This document shows, in pieces, positions 25,001-35,735 of a stretch of 64,000 nucleotides of DNA. Position 1 is the first letter of the stretch, and each line of letters begins with the position of its first letter. Source of the stretch: Tieghemiomyces parasiticus. Its lineage: Eukaryota > Kickxellomycota > Dimargaritomycetes > Dimargaritales > Dimargaritaceae. Where the stretch lies: assembly GCA_027575765.1 (NCBI GenBank), contig JANBPT010000051.1:1-64000 (forward strand). The letters run 5' to 3'. The notes beneath the pieces are model-generated. The model worked only from the letters and a program-made list of their open reading frames with translations, was not told where the DNA came from and did no database searches. The position numbers were made by a program, and so were the translations under genes.

Positions 25001-25472
25001 GAAATACGCTATCCGATTTCTATCGCAAAGGGTATTCCCTCTGCTTACAAGTTGAAATCGAGGGAGCGAAGGAGGGCCACTGTCGATATGTGAAACGGAT
25101 AGAAAAATGGGCGACAACCTCATTCTACCCTGCCGAGATTCAAGAACGCTATGTGGAAGCCCATGGTAATTCTCACTCTGGGTGGCAGGGATTCGTGAGT
25201 GGCCATTCCCATTGGAATAAAGGGGTCGAGGGGGAGGGATTGGAGCGGGTATGGTCTGCGCGCGGACAACGGTTACCACGCCTATGGGTGGGCGGGGGGA
25301 GGGCCGTGCAGGATGAAGTCAGCTGTTTGAAATGGTGCAATGTGGTGTGCGATGTTGCCCACCTTGCCGCAAATTAGGGGGAAAAAGAGGGGAGGCGGGG
25401 ATGGAAGTGCCTTTTTCGCATTGATCCTATTCAAATATGGGCTGGATCTTCCTTCCCATCTCCCTTACCAGT
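16069..25472. other. Gene-poor region, about 9.4 kb
   Basis: No domain, long frame or coherent exon chain was found. A TATAAAAG at 17022-17029 precedes a 30-codon hydrophobic frame (ATG 17135, stop ending at 17227) that resembles a signal peptide but leads nowhere. Frames at 16355-16948 (-) and 20021-20446 (+) are open but show no motif or start context. The stretch could be decayed repeats. Confidence 0.4.
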
Positions 25473-25480
25473 TATAAATA
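25473..25480 (+). promoter_or_regulatory. TATA-like box, orphan
   Basis: A clean TATAAATA followed by a pyrimidine-rich stretch. It lies 0.6 and 1.36 kb upstream of two exon-like segments (26078-26101 and 26831-26959). No complete gene could be assembled from it. Confidence 0.25.
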
Positions 25481-26077
25481 CGCGCCGCTCGCTCGCAGGT
25501 CCTACTTGGTTATCCAAGCTCTCCACGTCATCACCAGTACGCTACCCTCCCCTCAGGCTTTCCACGCCTACTCCAATGAATCATCCAGATCTAGCTGCCC
25601 ACCGCTGAGGACCATCCGCCCGTTCTCGATTCTAACTGGCGTTACGCTAATCTCGCTCTGTGCATTGTCGTTTGAGTGGTAAGTCTTCCCAAAGCCAGTT
25701 CGCTTTACTCGGAACTTGAACGGCCAGATGTACTGTATTGCCCCTTAACGGCCCCCCCATTCATCAGTAGGTGAGGGCGTTACGCCCGCAGGGGCCTGTC
25801 ACTCGGAAGCCGTGTCAGCCACGTGTCTCCTTCATTGACAGGTCCCAGTCGGCAGAATGTCTCAACCGCACCAGTGACCGAGCCAGTCCTACGGTTCTAT
25901 ATTCGTTTCGGGCCGGCAGCCCTGTATCTAGTTGGGATACCCTGCCCGACCCTTCCCCTCCCCCTGGGCTATGTTATAGGTGTGGGTCTTCTTCACTAAC
26001 CAACCGCCTGTACTCTTCTCCCTGTTGCCTTCCCCGTTAGCAAGCCCTATTCGCCTGACACTCCGCCTCTGTGACAG

Positions 26078-26959
26078 ATCGTTAAGCCCACATCTCAATC
26101 GGTAAGTCCTGTGGTATTAGCAGATACGATTTGGGTGTCTCATCTGGAAACGGGTCGATACTTTGTGCCGCCTTCCAGAGTAAAGGAGGGCACGTTGGGC
26201 CTTATACGAGCGGGTGGGCCGGCTCTTCCGTAAAACCACTTACTATACCTCATCCGCCTTCCGTACCGCATCGTACAGCAAAGGGCGGCCGGTCTGCTTT
26301 TTGGAGGATGTGAATTCTACAGCTGGCTAGCTCGCATGTCTGGATCTCGTGATATCACCTCGTCGATTTGTGCACGTTGGTTTGGTGTTTTATACGCTTT
26401 TTCTTGGGTAACTGTTCAGTCAGTAGCGCCCTTCCCAATAACCTGTGCAGTGGTCCCTCTCGTCCATTTTTTATGCAAATCAGTTTTTATTGACGAGCAA
26501 ACGGGGCGATCTTTGGTGGGAATACCTCAGAGCCGCCGCTGGAGGTGTATGGTTACGGTGTGTTGGCCTGACTTCCTACGTGTGCTAGTCTCCGCTCCCA
26601 TCCTGCTGTCACTTTACCCCACCTCCCTACCGGTCTAGTCCCATTTGGCCCTTATCCTCCAATATGGTATCTTTATGCCAAGCTGTGCCTCTACCGTCGA
26701 TTGAAACGCTAACCACACACTCCATGGTATGCGGGTGTACGGCGGCCCACCGCTTTGCCAACACCTCATAAGCGGGAACTAACCTCAGCTAGTACCTGTT
26801 CACTCCCCTGGTACTTTTTTTACATACTAGATCCCCGACTTGGATGTCGCCAATTCCTTGCCACTGGCAGCACCAGACGACTACGTATCCCCCTTGGCAG
26901 GACTTAGCCTTTTACCTCGTGGTACGCGTTTTATTGTAACTTGTGTCCCCCTGCAGTGA
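26078..26959 (+). CDS. Possible 3' exons of an unidentified gene
   Basis: A 24-bp segment (26078-26101) lies between GTGACAG and a GTAAGT donor. A second segment (26831-26959) follows TACATACTAG and ends in TGA. Both are in phase 0, and together they would give an ordered-looking tail with IVKPTSQS, DLDVANSLPLAAPDDYVSPL, AGLSLLPRGTRF and IVTCVPLQ. The intron between them would be 729 bp, which is long for this window. The upstream exons are not resolved: 25437-25680 ends at a GTAAGT donor, and 25771-26040 is rich in Ser, Pro and Arg. Treat this as a lead rather than a gene model. Confidence 0.22.
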
Positions 26960-27156
26960 CCTACACTTTCCGAGTCGCCAATCAGTGTACTCTGCTCTAC
27001 CATATTTTTCTCATTGCCGAAATCGTCAACCCAGTAGCTTCCATTGCCAGTCCCGCCTGCGCAGCTATTGAATTGTCATCTACTCTCTTTACGACTACGC
27101 TTTTCCCCTGAACTCCCCCGTTCTCTTTCTCTCGTCTAGGGGCTGTTACACTCGCC

Positions 27157-28281
27157 ATGCCCAAGTCCCCCAGCGAAATCTGGACCCACTTTGAGGTGGT
27201 GCCCAAGTCGGAGCAGGCCAAGAACGCCCACCTCCAGACCGACCAGTACCGCTGTCGCTACTGCAGGGAGGTCCGCGCCAAGAATGCATCCCGGTTCATC
27301 AATCATATCGCCCGCGACTGCACCGAGGTGCCGCCCGCCGTAGCCCAGGAGGTCCGTACACGACTCTACAAGCAACACCGGACGACTGCTCCACGTGAGG
27401 CATACGGCGGTCGACTGACGCGCACCGACCCTGAACTGCGAGTCTTGACTGGCCGGTACGGTTATTCCGACTATGGGGCGCAGTTTAGCGAGCAGGTACC
27501 AGTAGCTTTTTCGCGGACCGGCTATGATGACACCCAAGCACCGCCAGTCCATCCCCCATATGTCTCACACAGTACGTCTCAAGGCGGCGACAGGGTTCAG
27601 GAGATAAGCGACAAGGATATACACCCCGACCGCCGGTGGATTCCTGACCCTCTCTTGCCTCTTCAGAGAGTGGTCCTGCCCTCGATTGATACGCTAGTCA
27701 ACCTTACCGAGGATAATTGTGGCATTGAGTCGGTGAAACGGACTTCATACTCCCCTCAGCATTACCCTCGATGGACCAGTGACAGCCCACCCCAGCGGTC
27801 TTTCGCCATTACCAACCATCTGTCCAGCCCACCAAGTCTGCCATTGCCAACATTGGCCGCGGTCACCCGCGGCAGCGGGATTGCTGAGGGCCAGCAGCCC
27901 CATCCTATTGATTTAGCCACGCATATAAGCTCACATTATCCGTCTCGGAGTGCAGAGAACTACATAAGGCGCGATCACATCACGTGCCATCTACACCGGC
28001 CGTCCCAGACGGCACCTAGTAGTCCCTCTAGCTTCAATGCCACATCGCACGGAGAAACGAGCTACCTATCCTACACACCCAATGTCAGGCTTCCACCGCC
28101 CGTTGACGATTACCCCTTGTACCATCACACCGTGGGGTCCACCTCCTTGGGAGCTCCCCTGAAAAACCAACTCGTCCGTGCTCTAGCCTCTAGTGGTCTG
28201 AGCCCTGAAGTACTTAATCGGTCCGAGTGGCAACCCATCCTGGCTACCATTGGCCGCTCTGACGCTGAGCGGGACAATTAA
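27157..28281 (+). CDS. BED-type zinc-finger protein
   Basis: A single 374-residue frame. Residues about 5-60 are a BED finger with Cys33, Cys36, His50 and Cys55 (C-x2-C-x13-H-x4-C) and the aromatic start SEIWTHFEV. The RAKNASRF stretch between Cys and His is typical of fungal BED proteins. BED fingers bind DNA and are often shared between host regulators and hAT transposases. No transposase catalytic domain follows. The remaining 300 residues are rich in Pro, Ser, Arg and Tyr and look disordered, ending in a short helix around PLKNQLVRALASSGLSPEVL. This suggests a domesticated, host-type transcription regulator. The ATG has the context CTCGCCATGC, and a CTCTTTCTCTCGTCTAG acceptor-like tract 15 bp before it may mark a 5' UTR intron. 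Confidence 0.82.
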   Translation: MPKSPSEIWTHFEVVPKSEQAKNAHLQTDQYRCRYCREVRAKNASRFINHIARDCTEVPPAVAQEVRTRLYKQHRTTAPREAYGGRLTRTDPELRVLTGRYGYSDYGAQFSEQVPVAFSRTGYDDTQAPPVHPPYVSHSTSQGGDRVQEISDKDIHPDRRWIPDPLLPLQRVVLPSIDTLVNLTEDNCGIESVKRTSYSPQHYPRWTSDSPPQRSFAITNHLSSPPSLPLPTLAAVTRGSGIAEGQQPHPIDLATHISSHYPSRSAENYIRRDHITCHLHRPSQTAPSSPSSFNATSHGETSYLSYTPNVRLPPPVDDYPLYHHTVGSTSLGAPLKNQLVRALASSGLSPEVLNRSEWQPILATIGRSDAERDN

Positions 28282-29256
28282 TCATTCCGGTGTCTCGGCC
28301 AATGCCGCACTTAACCCAAACGAAGCATGTATGTAAAAAAATAATGGCGAATGTGCTACCCCTCATAGTATAAAACTCTCCTAAACTATTCCAAATTGAT
28401 GAATTTCTAGTCAATCCTATGTCAGTTGTTGCAGGGAAAGCCCACCTTCTTCGATCTGCGGCCTTAGTGTGGGGACCTATACAGGCGTTAGCGATGTTTC
28501 AGTATGAGCGGAAAACCCGTATGATTGGGCCAAGTCGGGACGACGTTCTCCAGTGGGCGGGTGAGGTCGTCGTTGACGAGGCACCCTAGAAAAACGATTC
28601 CCGCCCCTGCGTTAGTTAAATCGCTTCCGGGCACTTTACTCTCCTCTGAAGGCGACCTTGACCATTACCACCCCTCTGCCGGTTTTCACGAAGTAGCTCC
28701 CTACCCCCGACTTATACGCGGCTACTGCATGTATTGCACCTTTTAAATACCCGGTCAATGTGCCTTGGTTTAGCTAATGACTGAACAAAATTTACAATAG
28801 TATCCTGTAATTCAACATATTGCTGGGTTTGACCTTGCTAGATATACGAGTATAGCAGGTAGTTCCACCTATTGATCCCAGTCGTACGTACCTTATTTTC
28901 CCTTATCCTCATCCTCTTTACTTGCCAATGGTATATTCCCTCAATACTAAGCCCCAATTGTACACGAGATTGACCCATGGCAGCACACGATAGGGGTGTA
29001 AATATTGACCGAGTAATCATCAGCTGAGGTCAGGGGCCATTTCGAAGTCGATGTTTAGGATTGGTATTTCTCTGTCGGCTGAGTTAGTATCTGTACATTT
29101 CGTTTGACGACTGCCAGTGTTTGATATGTAGTCGTTCATTTTTTAACGAAGATTGGCGACCAGTGTAATACATTCTACACCCTCGTACAAGCCCACTTTC
29201 GGCTCGTAGCGACGCATGTGTCTCGTACCATCAAACCTTACTTGTTCTCAAACTGA
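28282..29256. other. Intergenic region between convergent genes
   Basis: The 3' flanks of the BED gene (+) and the acetyltransferase gene (-). The sequence is AT-rich, with an AATAATGG string just after the BED gene. No supportable gene. Confidence 0.4.
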
Positions 29257-29838
29257 TCACACTGGTCGAAGAAGCTTCGACATCCGCACATGGGGTGCCC
29301 CTTTCTTCAAATATACACCCCGCTCGGCGTCCACGACATAACCCATTTTCGTGTAAAATGGCGCCTGACGGGCCACAGCGTCGAGTACGATAGCTTCGTG
29401 CTGCGGAAACCGATCCATAATCACTCGTTCCGCTTCGTGCATGAGCAGCCGGCCAATGCCCAACGATCGGTGGGTCCGGCGAACAGCCACTTTACCAACC
29501 TGTACCCAGGGGTTGCCGTCGAGGGTCTCAAAGATGCGCAAGGTGCCGATGGGCAATGGGGAATCGTCCGGCGTTGCTTGGTCGCCATCCTGGTCTGCAG
29601 AAGCGGGGTCGGACAAATCACTGCTGCTGCGGCCATCGCTGCCGTGGGATTGAGCAATTGTGATGGCTATGAGATGCAGGGCCCGGACATCTACGCCGTC
29701 ATTCTCGCTGGTAAGGTCAAAGCCACCTTCGTCGACAAATACTGCACGGCGGAGGGCGCGGCAGGAATCTACCTCGGCGCGACTTTCTGTAAGGCGGACG
29801 GTTAGGGGTGGTGTGGACAGGGTGGTCGATGAGGGCAT
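29257..29838 (-). CDS. GNAT-family N-acetyltransferase
   Basis: A complete 193-residue frame. It carries the GNAT acetyl-CoA site as VQVGKVAVRRTHRSLGIGRL (about residues 112-131): strand beta4, then the R-x-x-G-I-G/A pyrophosphate loop. Beta5 follows at EAIVLDAVARQAPFYTKMGY, with the conserved Tyr-x-x-x-Gly-Tyr type ending. The N-terminal RALRRAVFVDEGGFD resembles the V-F-V-x-E-Q segment of the ElaA/YkwB-like group. Between beta2 and beta3 there is an acidic Ser/Asp insertion (about 62-94) of unclear role. The substrate cannot be told from sequence. It is a single exon, starting at the only ATG before the fold, and is probably cytosolic or nuclear since no leader is seen. Confidence 0.85.
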   Translation of the reverse strand: MPSSTTLSTPPLTVRLTESRAEVDSCRALRRAVFVDEGGFDLTSENDGVDVRALHLIAITIAQSHGSDGRSSSDLSDPASADQDGDQATPDDSPLPIGTLRIFETLDGNPWVQVGKVAVRRTHRSLGIGRLLMHEAERVIMDRFPQHEAIVLDAVARQAPFYTKMGYVVDAERGVYLKKGAPHVRMSKLLRPV

Positions 29839-30718
29839 GATGGGGAAGTTAGAGGTTTGTCACATGCGTCTTAATGGGGGACTAGAGGTTGCAAAGCAGG
29901 CGTGGGGTATATGCCACTGGCGTGGAAGGGCCTGTGAACCCGGTAGCGCCAGTGATTTTAAGGCCATGGTCGGTTCACATTGACTACAAGTCAACCCTCC
30001 TAGCCTTGATCCCCAGGCTCCCGCTTTTAAGATTCCATTTTATACAAAGGAGGCTTTACTGCGACACATTGTGAGTGGGAGTGATACGTACCATGCCAAC
30101 AAACGCAACTGGGGTACTGTAAGGCCCACTTTGCACCAATATTGATACACTGTATCGCATCCAAGTTCTTTGGTCAGCAAGTATGGTTATTGACGATGTG
30201 TCCAATGCAGCACGTGGAGCATCCTAGCCCACCGACCAGGCCCACCTGTTCCTGCAATCAGCCCCAATGCTGGCTGTGCTCGACCGACAGTTCTGATTAC
30301 GATGGCCTTAGAGGCACATCCACCAAGCTACAAGCGCAAGCCACGCTAGTATGGCTATTGTCGTACCTTAACACGGTAAAAAGTGAGAATAGTTTAGCAC
30401 GTCAATACCTTTTCATTAAGGTGGATAAGCGCCAGCAATTTATAATAAAACGTTAGTCAACATTCCTTGGTTTACCACCGAGCTGGATCTTTGTGTTGGA
30501 GCGACGGCTACGGTTTAGCGGAGGCGCTGTCGTGCGCAGTCCGTGATATAACCTCGGGTGGTGGCAGTTACCGATAAAATATCGTGCCAAGGTCCAGCCA
30601 CTCACGGGTAAACCTATTCCCAGATAAGGTTCCTGGCTATGTGGTGTGCGGAGGCACAGCACTATTCTTTCTGCAGTTAGTCTATTCTGTCCATTGCGAC
30701 TGCTTACGTGAGTCTGCA

Positions 30719-30734
30719 GCTACCTGCAGGTAGC
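30719..30734. repeat. 16-bp perfect palindrome
   Basis: GCTACCTGCAGGTAGC reads the same on both strands. It lies 40 bp before the tandem repeat. It may be chance or a protein-binding site. Confidence 0.4.
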
Positions 30735-30762
30735 AGTCCGATTTGCTTGTCCAATATGTGAC

Positions 30763-30829
30763 CCCCCTTTACCACTCTCCTCGCCCCCCTTGCTTACCAC
30801 TCTCCTCGCCCCCCTTGCTTACCACTCTA
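30763..30829 (+). repeat. Tandem repeat, 25-bp unit, about 2.5 copies
   Basis: The unit contains TTACCACTCTCCTCGCCCCC followed by CTTGC. Two copies are nearly exact and a third is partial, ending at TTACCACTCTAT. It is a minisatellite in non-coding DNA. Confidence 0.75.
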
Positions 30830-31400
30830 TCCAACAGGTCACGCGGGCTATTCCCGTCATAGAGAGCACCCGGCCGAACACCTCCAGCTAGGTTCCGGAA
30901 TAGGCAATCAGGAGGGCGAGTCCGTCTCGATTCTGGCGGATACCGCAGGACCCCTTGCCTACCCCACAGTACATAATGGTTAGTATGTATCGCGGGGGTC
31001 AGGCGGTCCCATCTAGTGACCAAAGTCGGTAATATTTTTGTCCGCCAGATTGTTTCCCTGGGCCGTGACTCTTCGGCCACAGTGACCTATCCCACTGTCA
31101 GTGTGGTTTTAGTATAGCCGTTGGCTGACCTTCGGATCTTGTACGATATTGCACCACGGGGTGACCACCTTGGTTGCGCCGTCGAGCCACATCTCACCAT
31201 CTAAGCCCTCCCCGCTCTCGCAGCCACCCTAGTAACCCAGGTCTGCATATCAGACACTTCATCTTCAGTCGTCCTCCGACTATTAACCCGGTCTGTTCCG
31301 ACACCTAATCTCTCCTGCCTCCCTGCTGCCACCTTCGTCTCTACCGAATCCTAAATGGATGCGGATTAGGGCTGTACAGGTTAGTGGGGACATTGCCTAG

Positions 31401-31408
31401 TATAAATA
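31401..31408 (+). promoter_or_regulatory. Distal TATA box of BNA3-type gene
   Basis: TATAAATA, 522 bp before the first in-frame ATG of the aminotransferase. It could drive a long transcript that includes the mitochondrial-leader start. Confidence 0.35.
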
Positions 31409-31913
31409 CCCTCTCATGAGCCCTTGGGGGCTTCCACTAGCACTTCTTCCCCTCCGGCCTCCACCACTGCCCCTCACCCTTTGCACCCGCTAGTATCCTG
31501 CAGAAACACACCCCGCCGGCTCCAGACCAGGCCTTGGCATACATTGCCCATACCCTCCACACCGAACGTTGTTTTTTGTAAACCCTCTCCGCGATTAGAA
31601 TACTGTGCCAGCTGTCTGGTGACTCATCGGCTGAGACCCCGCGACCACGCACGCCTCGGCCCACCACTTACCAGCCGTACTTGCAGAGGTACACCGTTTG
31701 CTCTATAGGGCTTTCCATTTGCCGTGATAGTGGGTCTTTTTACGCTTCCACCGCCCCCCCCGGTGCCGACAACCCACTCCGCCTATTCGCTCTTACTAGC
31801 TTGGCAGTCGCCTTCCTTTCGGCTCTGCTATCTACTCCCACGCCCTTGCCCTTCGTCGCCGCGTGCTCTTTCGTCGTCTGGTTCCAAGCCTCTCCCCTCG
31901 TATCACCCGCCCG

Positions 31914-31921
31914 TATTTAAA
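31914..31921 (+). promoter_or_regulatory. Proximal TATA-like box inside the BNA3 5' end
   Basis: TATTTAAA sits one base before the first ATG (31923) and 110 bp before the second in-frame ATG (32031). If used, transcripts would start downstream of the first ATG and encode only the shorter protein. Confidence 0.3.
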
Positions 31922-31922
31922 C

Positions 31923-34033
31923 ATGCTTCGCGCCGCCGCCCACCGACTCCAGACTACCCCTCCACCCCTCGTTCTTTCCACATTCCGCCGGTCTCCATTT
32001 GATCCCCTTTGCGCATCCCACTATTCCACCATGTCGCCCCCTGCCACCACAACCCAGACCGGAGGGTCTATCAGCTTACCTACAGCTCCCGGCAAGACCC
32101 TTTCCACCTCCGCGGCTTCCCTCCCTGTATCGTCCCGGCGCGTCAACGGTAACGGCCTCGATGTCTGGACCCTCTTCAACCAGCTCACCCAGCGCTACGG
32201 GGCCGTAAACCTTGGCCAGGGTTTCATGGGATTCCCAGCTCCGCAGTTTGTAAAGGAGGCGGGTCGCGAGGCCGTCATGGACGAATCAACCACCCAATAC
32301 GCACCCCCGCGTGGCAAGCCCGAGCTGCGAAATGAGCTGGCTAAGCGCTACTCTGAGGCTTTCGGCCGCACGATCAACCCCGAAACGGAAATCGTCGTCA
32401 CTGCCGGTGGCAATGAGGGCCTCCTCTGCACTTTCGCTGCCTTCCTCAACCCGGGCGACGAGGCTATCCTCATGGAGCCGGCCTTTGACCAGTATATCGT
32501 AAGTTGTTATGCAGGTTGCGCTGGGATAGCTACGACCCCTGGCTCTGACCCAACCAGGAGAAGGGGTGAGTAATTCATTTGGTGGTCAGGGGTGGGGTGG
32601 CTTTACTGACAGGTGGACACAGTACGGCGGTCGCGAGCTTGGAAGTAGAAGCGAGGGAAGCGACCGACTGCCGGTGCTCCTCCCTTGATGCCTCCCAAAT
32701 AGACAGCTCATCCCGCTGCTGTCCATTCTAAATGTCCTGGGCCACTACTCACTCCTGGGTGGTAGCGTGTCAGGTTTGGATTCACGGGCGGAACCCCGGA
32801 ATACCCAAAATTCTGCCAGTATGGCGACCGCGCAGTAACCCCATGACAGAAACCGCGGATCAGCAGCACTGGATGCCCTATGGCTACCGATATCCACGGG
32901 GCTAGTGGGATACGGTAGGGCTGGAAATTGGTGCTGGCTGAGGGGTCAGCTACGTTCCTGCCGGAGTTGACAAGACTTACCCTTCCTTACCTTTGCTGGT
33001 TTGACGGCCCCTTACAGGACATGTTTCCGCTGGTCCTTTTTTTGTACGTGCCCTCGTTAATCATTACTCACTCACGCCCTGATTTATCTTTCAACCCACT
33101 CACCCCCCCCCTTGCCTCCTCTTCCTCCTTTGACCACGCCAGATGAACCTCAAGATGGTCGAGGGTGTGCCCAAGTTTGTGCCTTTGACCGTCAGGGCAG
33201 GTGTGGACCCCACCCAGGGAGTCATCTCGGCCGACGACTGGGAGCTCAACATTGACGCTCTGCGCGCCCAAATCACGCCACGGACGCGGATCATCGTGCT
33301 CAACACGCCGCACAACCCCGTCGGCAAGGTGTTTACGCGGGAAGAACTCGAAGCTGTGGCTGCCATAGCCCAGGAGCACAACCTGGTAGTGCTGAGCGAC
33401 GAGGTGTACGACCGGTTAACCTATGAAGGTCGACCACACCTGTCCATCGCCACCCTGCCAGGCATGTGGGAACGCACTGTGGTGGCATGCAGCGCTGGCA
33501 AGGCCTTCGGCGTGACCGGCTGGCGTATCGGGTGGACGGTGGGTGCCGAGGCCCTCATGACGGCCTGCCTACGCGCCCATACGAGCTACGTCTTCACCGT
33601 CAACTCGCCCATGCAGGTGGCCATCGCCAACGCATTCAAGGTGGCCCATGCCACGGGGTTCTTTGAACGCCAGCGTGATGAATACCTTGCCCGCCGGGGG
33701 CGGCTCACTCGCGCCTTGGATGCCGCCGGCCTCTCTTATACCATGCCCCACGGCTCCTACTTTGTCCTGGTTAATGCCCACAATGTGCGTATCCCGGACG
33801 GTTACCAATACCCCCCAGAAGTTGCCGACAAGGATGCTTGCTACAAAATGTGCTACTTTTTCACCCGCGAGATCGGCGTCACCGGTATCCCGCCCTCTGA
33901 GTTCTACTCGACACCCAACGCCCACCTGGCCCAGAACCTCATTCGCTTCGCATTTTGTAAACCTGACGACGTCCTCGATGAGGTTGCCAGGCGTTTGCAG
34001 CGGGTCAAAGCTTTCACCAAGTCTGACGCGTAA
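31923..34033 (+). CDS. BNA3: Kynurenine aminotransferase, mitochondrial leader, two exons
   Basis: Exon 1 (31923-32498) and exon 2 (33143-34033) join in phase 0 to 488 residues. This is a class I PLP-dependent aminotransferase making kynurenic acid from kynurenine, with related glutamine transaminase/cysteine-conjugate lyase activity. Signs are NLGQGFMGFPAPQFV, TAGGNEGLLCTFAAFLNPGD, FDQYI joined across the intron to MNLKM, NTPHNPVGK, SDEVYD and the PLP-lysine motif SAGKAFGVTGWRIGW (Lys312). The first 35 or so residues are Arg-rich and lack acidic residues, as in a mitochondrial presequence. A second ATG at 32031 has a better context (TTCCACCATG) and would start a cytosolic form of 452 residues. 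The intron is 644 bp, the longest well-supported one here. Confidence 0.93.
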
Positions 34034-35735
34034 TTATTTCGACCGGCCCTATCGACCTCGTATGCCTCGGTAACTCCTCTGATTCATCAGTGCTCGCCCA
34101 GTTTTTACCAGCTCTATTTTTTGTACAACCCATTATTCAATTATTATTATTTTTGATCGCTTTTACCTTCTTCGTCCTGTCTCTCTATTTTTATAGTAAA
34201 TAGGTCACTACACCACTGTGCACATGGAGTACTAGAACCCGATTGCTACGCAGATTGGGGATATACTAGTGCCTTGATCGGTGTGGTTAGCGAGGTATAT
34301 ACATTTATTATGAAAATGGTGTGATTTAGGATTCAATTCCGGTTGCGGAGTCGCCTAAACCAGCGAGCATCAAACCAGATAACTAACTGGCAACGTCAGG
34401 GGACTTGCCTGCAATGCGAACGTATGTATCCCACCAGAAGGACAATAGGAGACGTCAAGCAGCAGCCGCCACCAAAGACAGGCCAGTAATGATCCCAGTC
34501 TGTTGATCGTCAATTACTTATTGTCTCATCTCGAACTAGAACTATACTACAGACAGGCTACAGCTGACCAATGACGATCCTCACCTTGACCAATCCTCCA
34601 CACCATTTTGTGTCACTCGTTCTTTAGACCAATATCGGCCGGTTCTCTGATGTTCAGCGGCCACATCTAGCCATCACTTTTTCTCTACACATTCACAGCT
34701 ATCGGATTGACGAGTACTTCAGATAATTATATGTTTCTTCGCCTTATATAAGGTGTCCCATGGCTCATCCTCGGTATAGGTGCTTGCATATACAACCACT
34801 CGGTTAGTTACTAGCTTCATATTAGCTCCACACCCCAGTCTACGCCTATCATAAACGTCGAGGCTTTTGAAGTAGTATGCAGCGGGATTATTGAGTGAGG
34901 CCACCGATGACATGACCCAAATATTTCCATGTTAACTATAACGGGCCTCGGCCCCGCCATCATCTGCGGAATATTACGTGGTGTAGCGTTGATTGTTTAA
35001 TTCAGGTATTGTTGTTAACGTGCGGCTCTACTACTCACAGTCGGATTCATTTATCCAAGGTTATTGGCCTTGTCCTGGGGATTAGACGTAAATCCCTAGT
35101 GTGGAATCCATCGTTTAGTCCACTCGGCCCGAGCCACGCTATGGCCAATTCACAACCAACCATTTCCTGCAAGGTAACTTGGAATATCTTCCTGACGCGT
35201 TACATCGACGCCGAAGAGGTTATATAAGGGACACCCGGACGTCGGCGTTGTCACTCGATTCCAAGATCACATCCAAGAACCCCACCATATGTTTCCCAGG
35301 TCTCGATCCTGACGCCAAGCTTAACACAGTCCTCGGAACTCCGCTCTTGATCCCCCCGCCTCCCTGTCACCCAGTTCGTCACCGAGAATGGCCAAAGCCG
35401 GCCGACTATAAGGTGCAACTGGCTACCGTCTTGGTTATCAGCTCCGACCAGCCTCAAAGGCATGGGTCCACTAGTAACCATGGGCGGAAGTTCTTCGATA
35501 TACTGGTCGCGGTGGCTCAGGGCATACTACCCGTGCTTTGACGGGTGATGGGCAGCCTAGCTAACCATTAGGCATTTTGATCGATCGCAGGTGATCGAGT
35601 TGACGCCTTAGGACCTTACCAATTAGTTCACCACCGTGAAGCTTACCTTGATCGAAAGTCTCGAGTATCCAATAATGCCATGTAAAGCCACTGTCGGTGA
35701 CATGATTAGGGTCCGCAACGTCGAGCGCCAGCAAC
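34034..35735. other. Intergenic region downstream of BNA3-type gene
   Basis: The first 170 bp are T-rich and fit a 3' UTR. No gene is supported beyond that. A frame at 35179-35541 is open but unrecognised, and may be decayed sequence linked to the adjacent synthetase relic. Confidence 0.35.

Larger units (their letters stand above)
29839..31922. other. Intergenic region upstream of BNA3-type gene
   Basis: No supportable gene. It holds a 16-bp palindrome, a 25-bp tandem repeat and two TATA-like boxes listed separately. From about 31420 to 31920 the plus strand is very C-rich, consistent with a long leader. Confidence 0.4.

Noticed and set aside
30142..30456. Cys-containing 104-codon plus-strand frame
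   Set aside because: Its three clustered cysteines do not make a known finger, and it starts at TTG. Not supportable.
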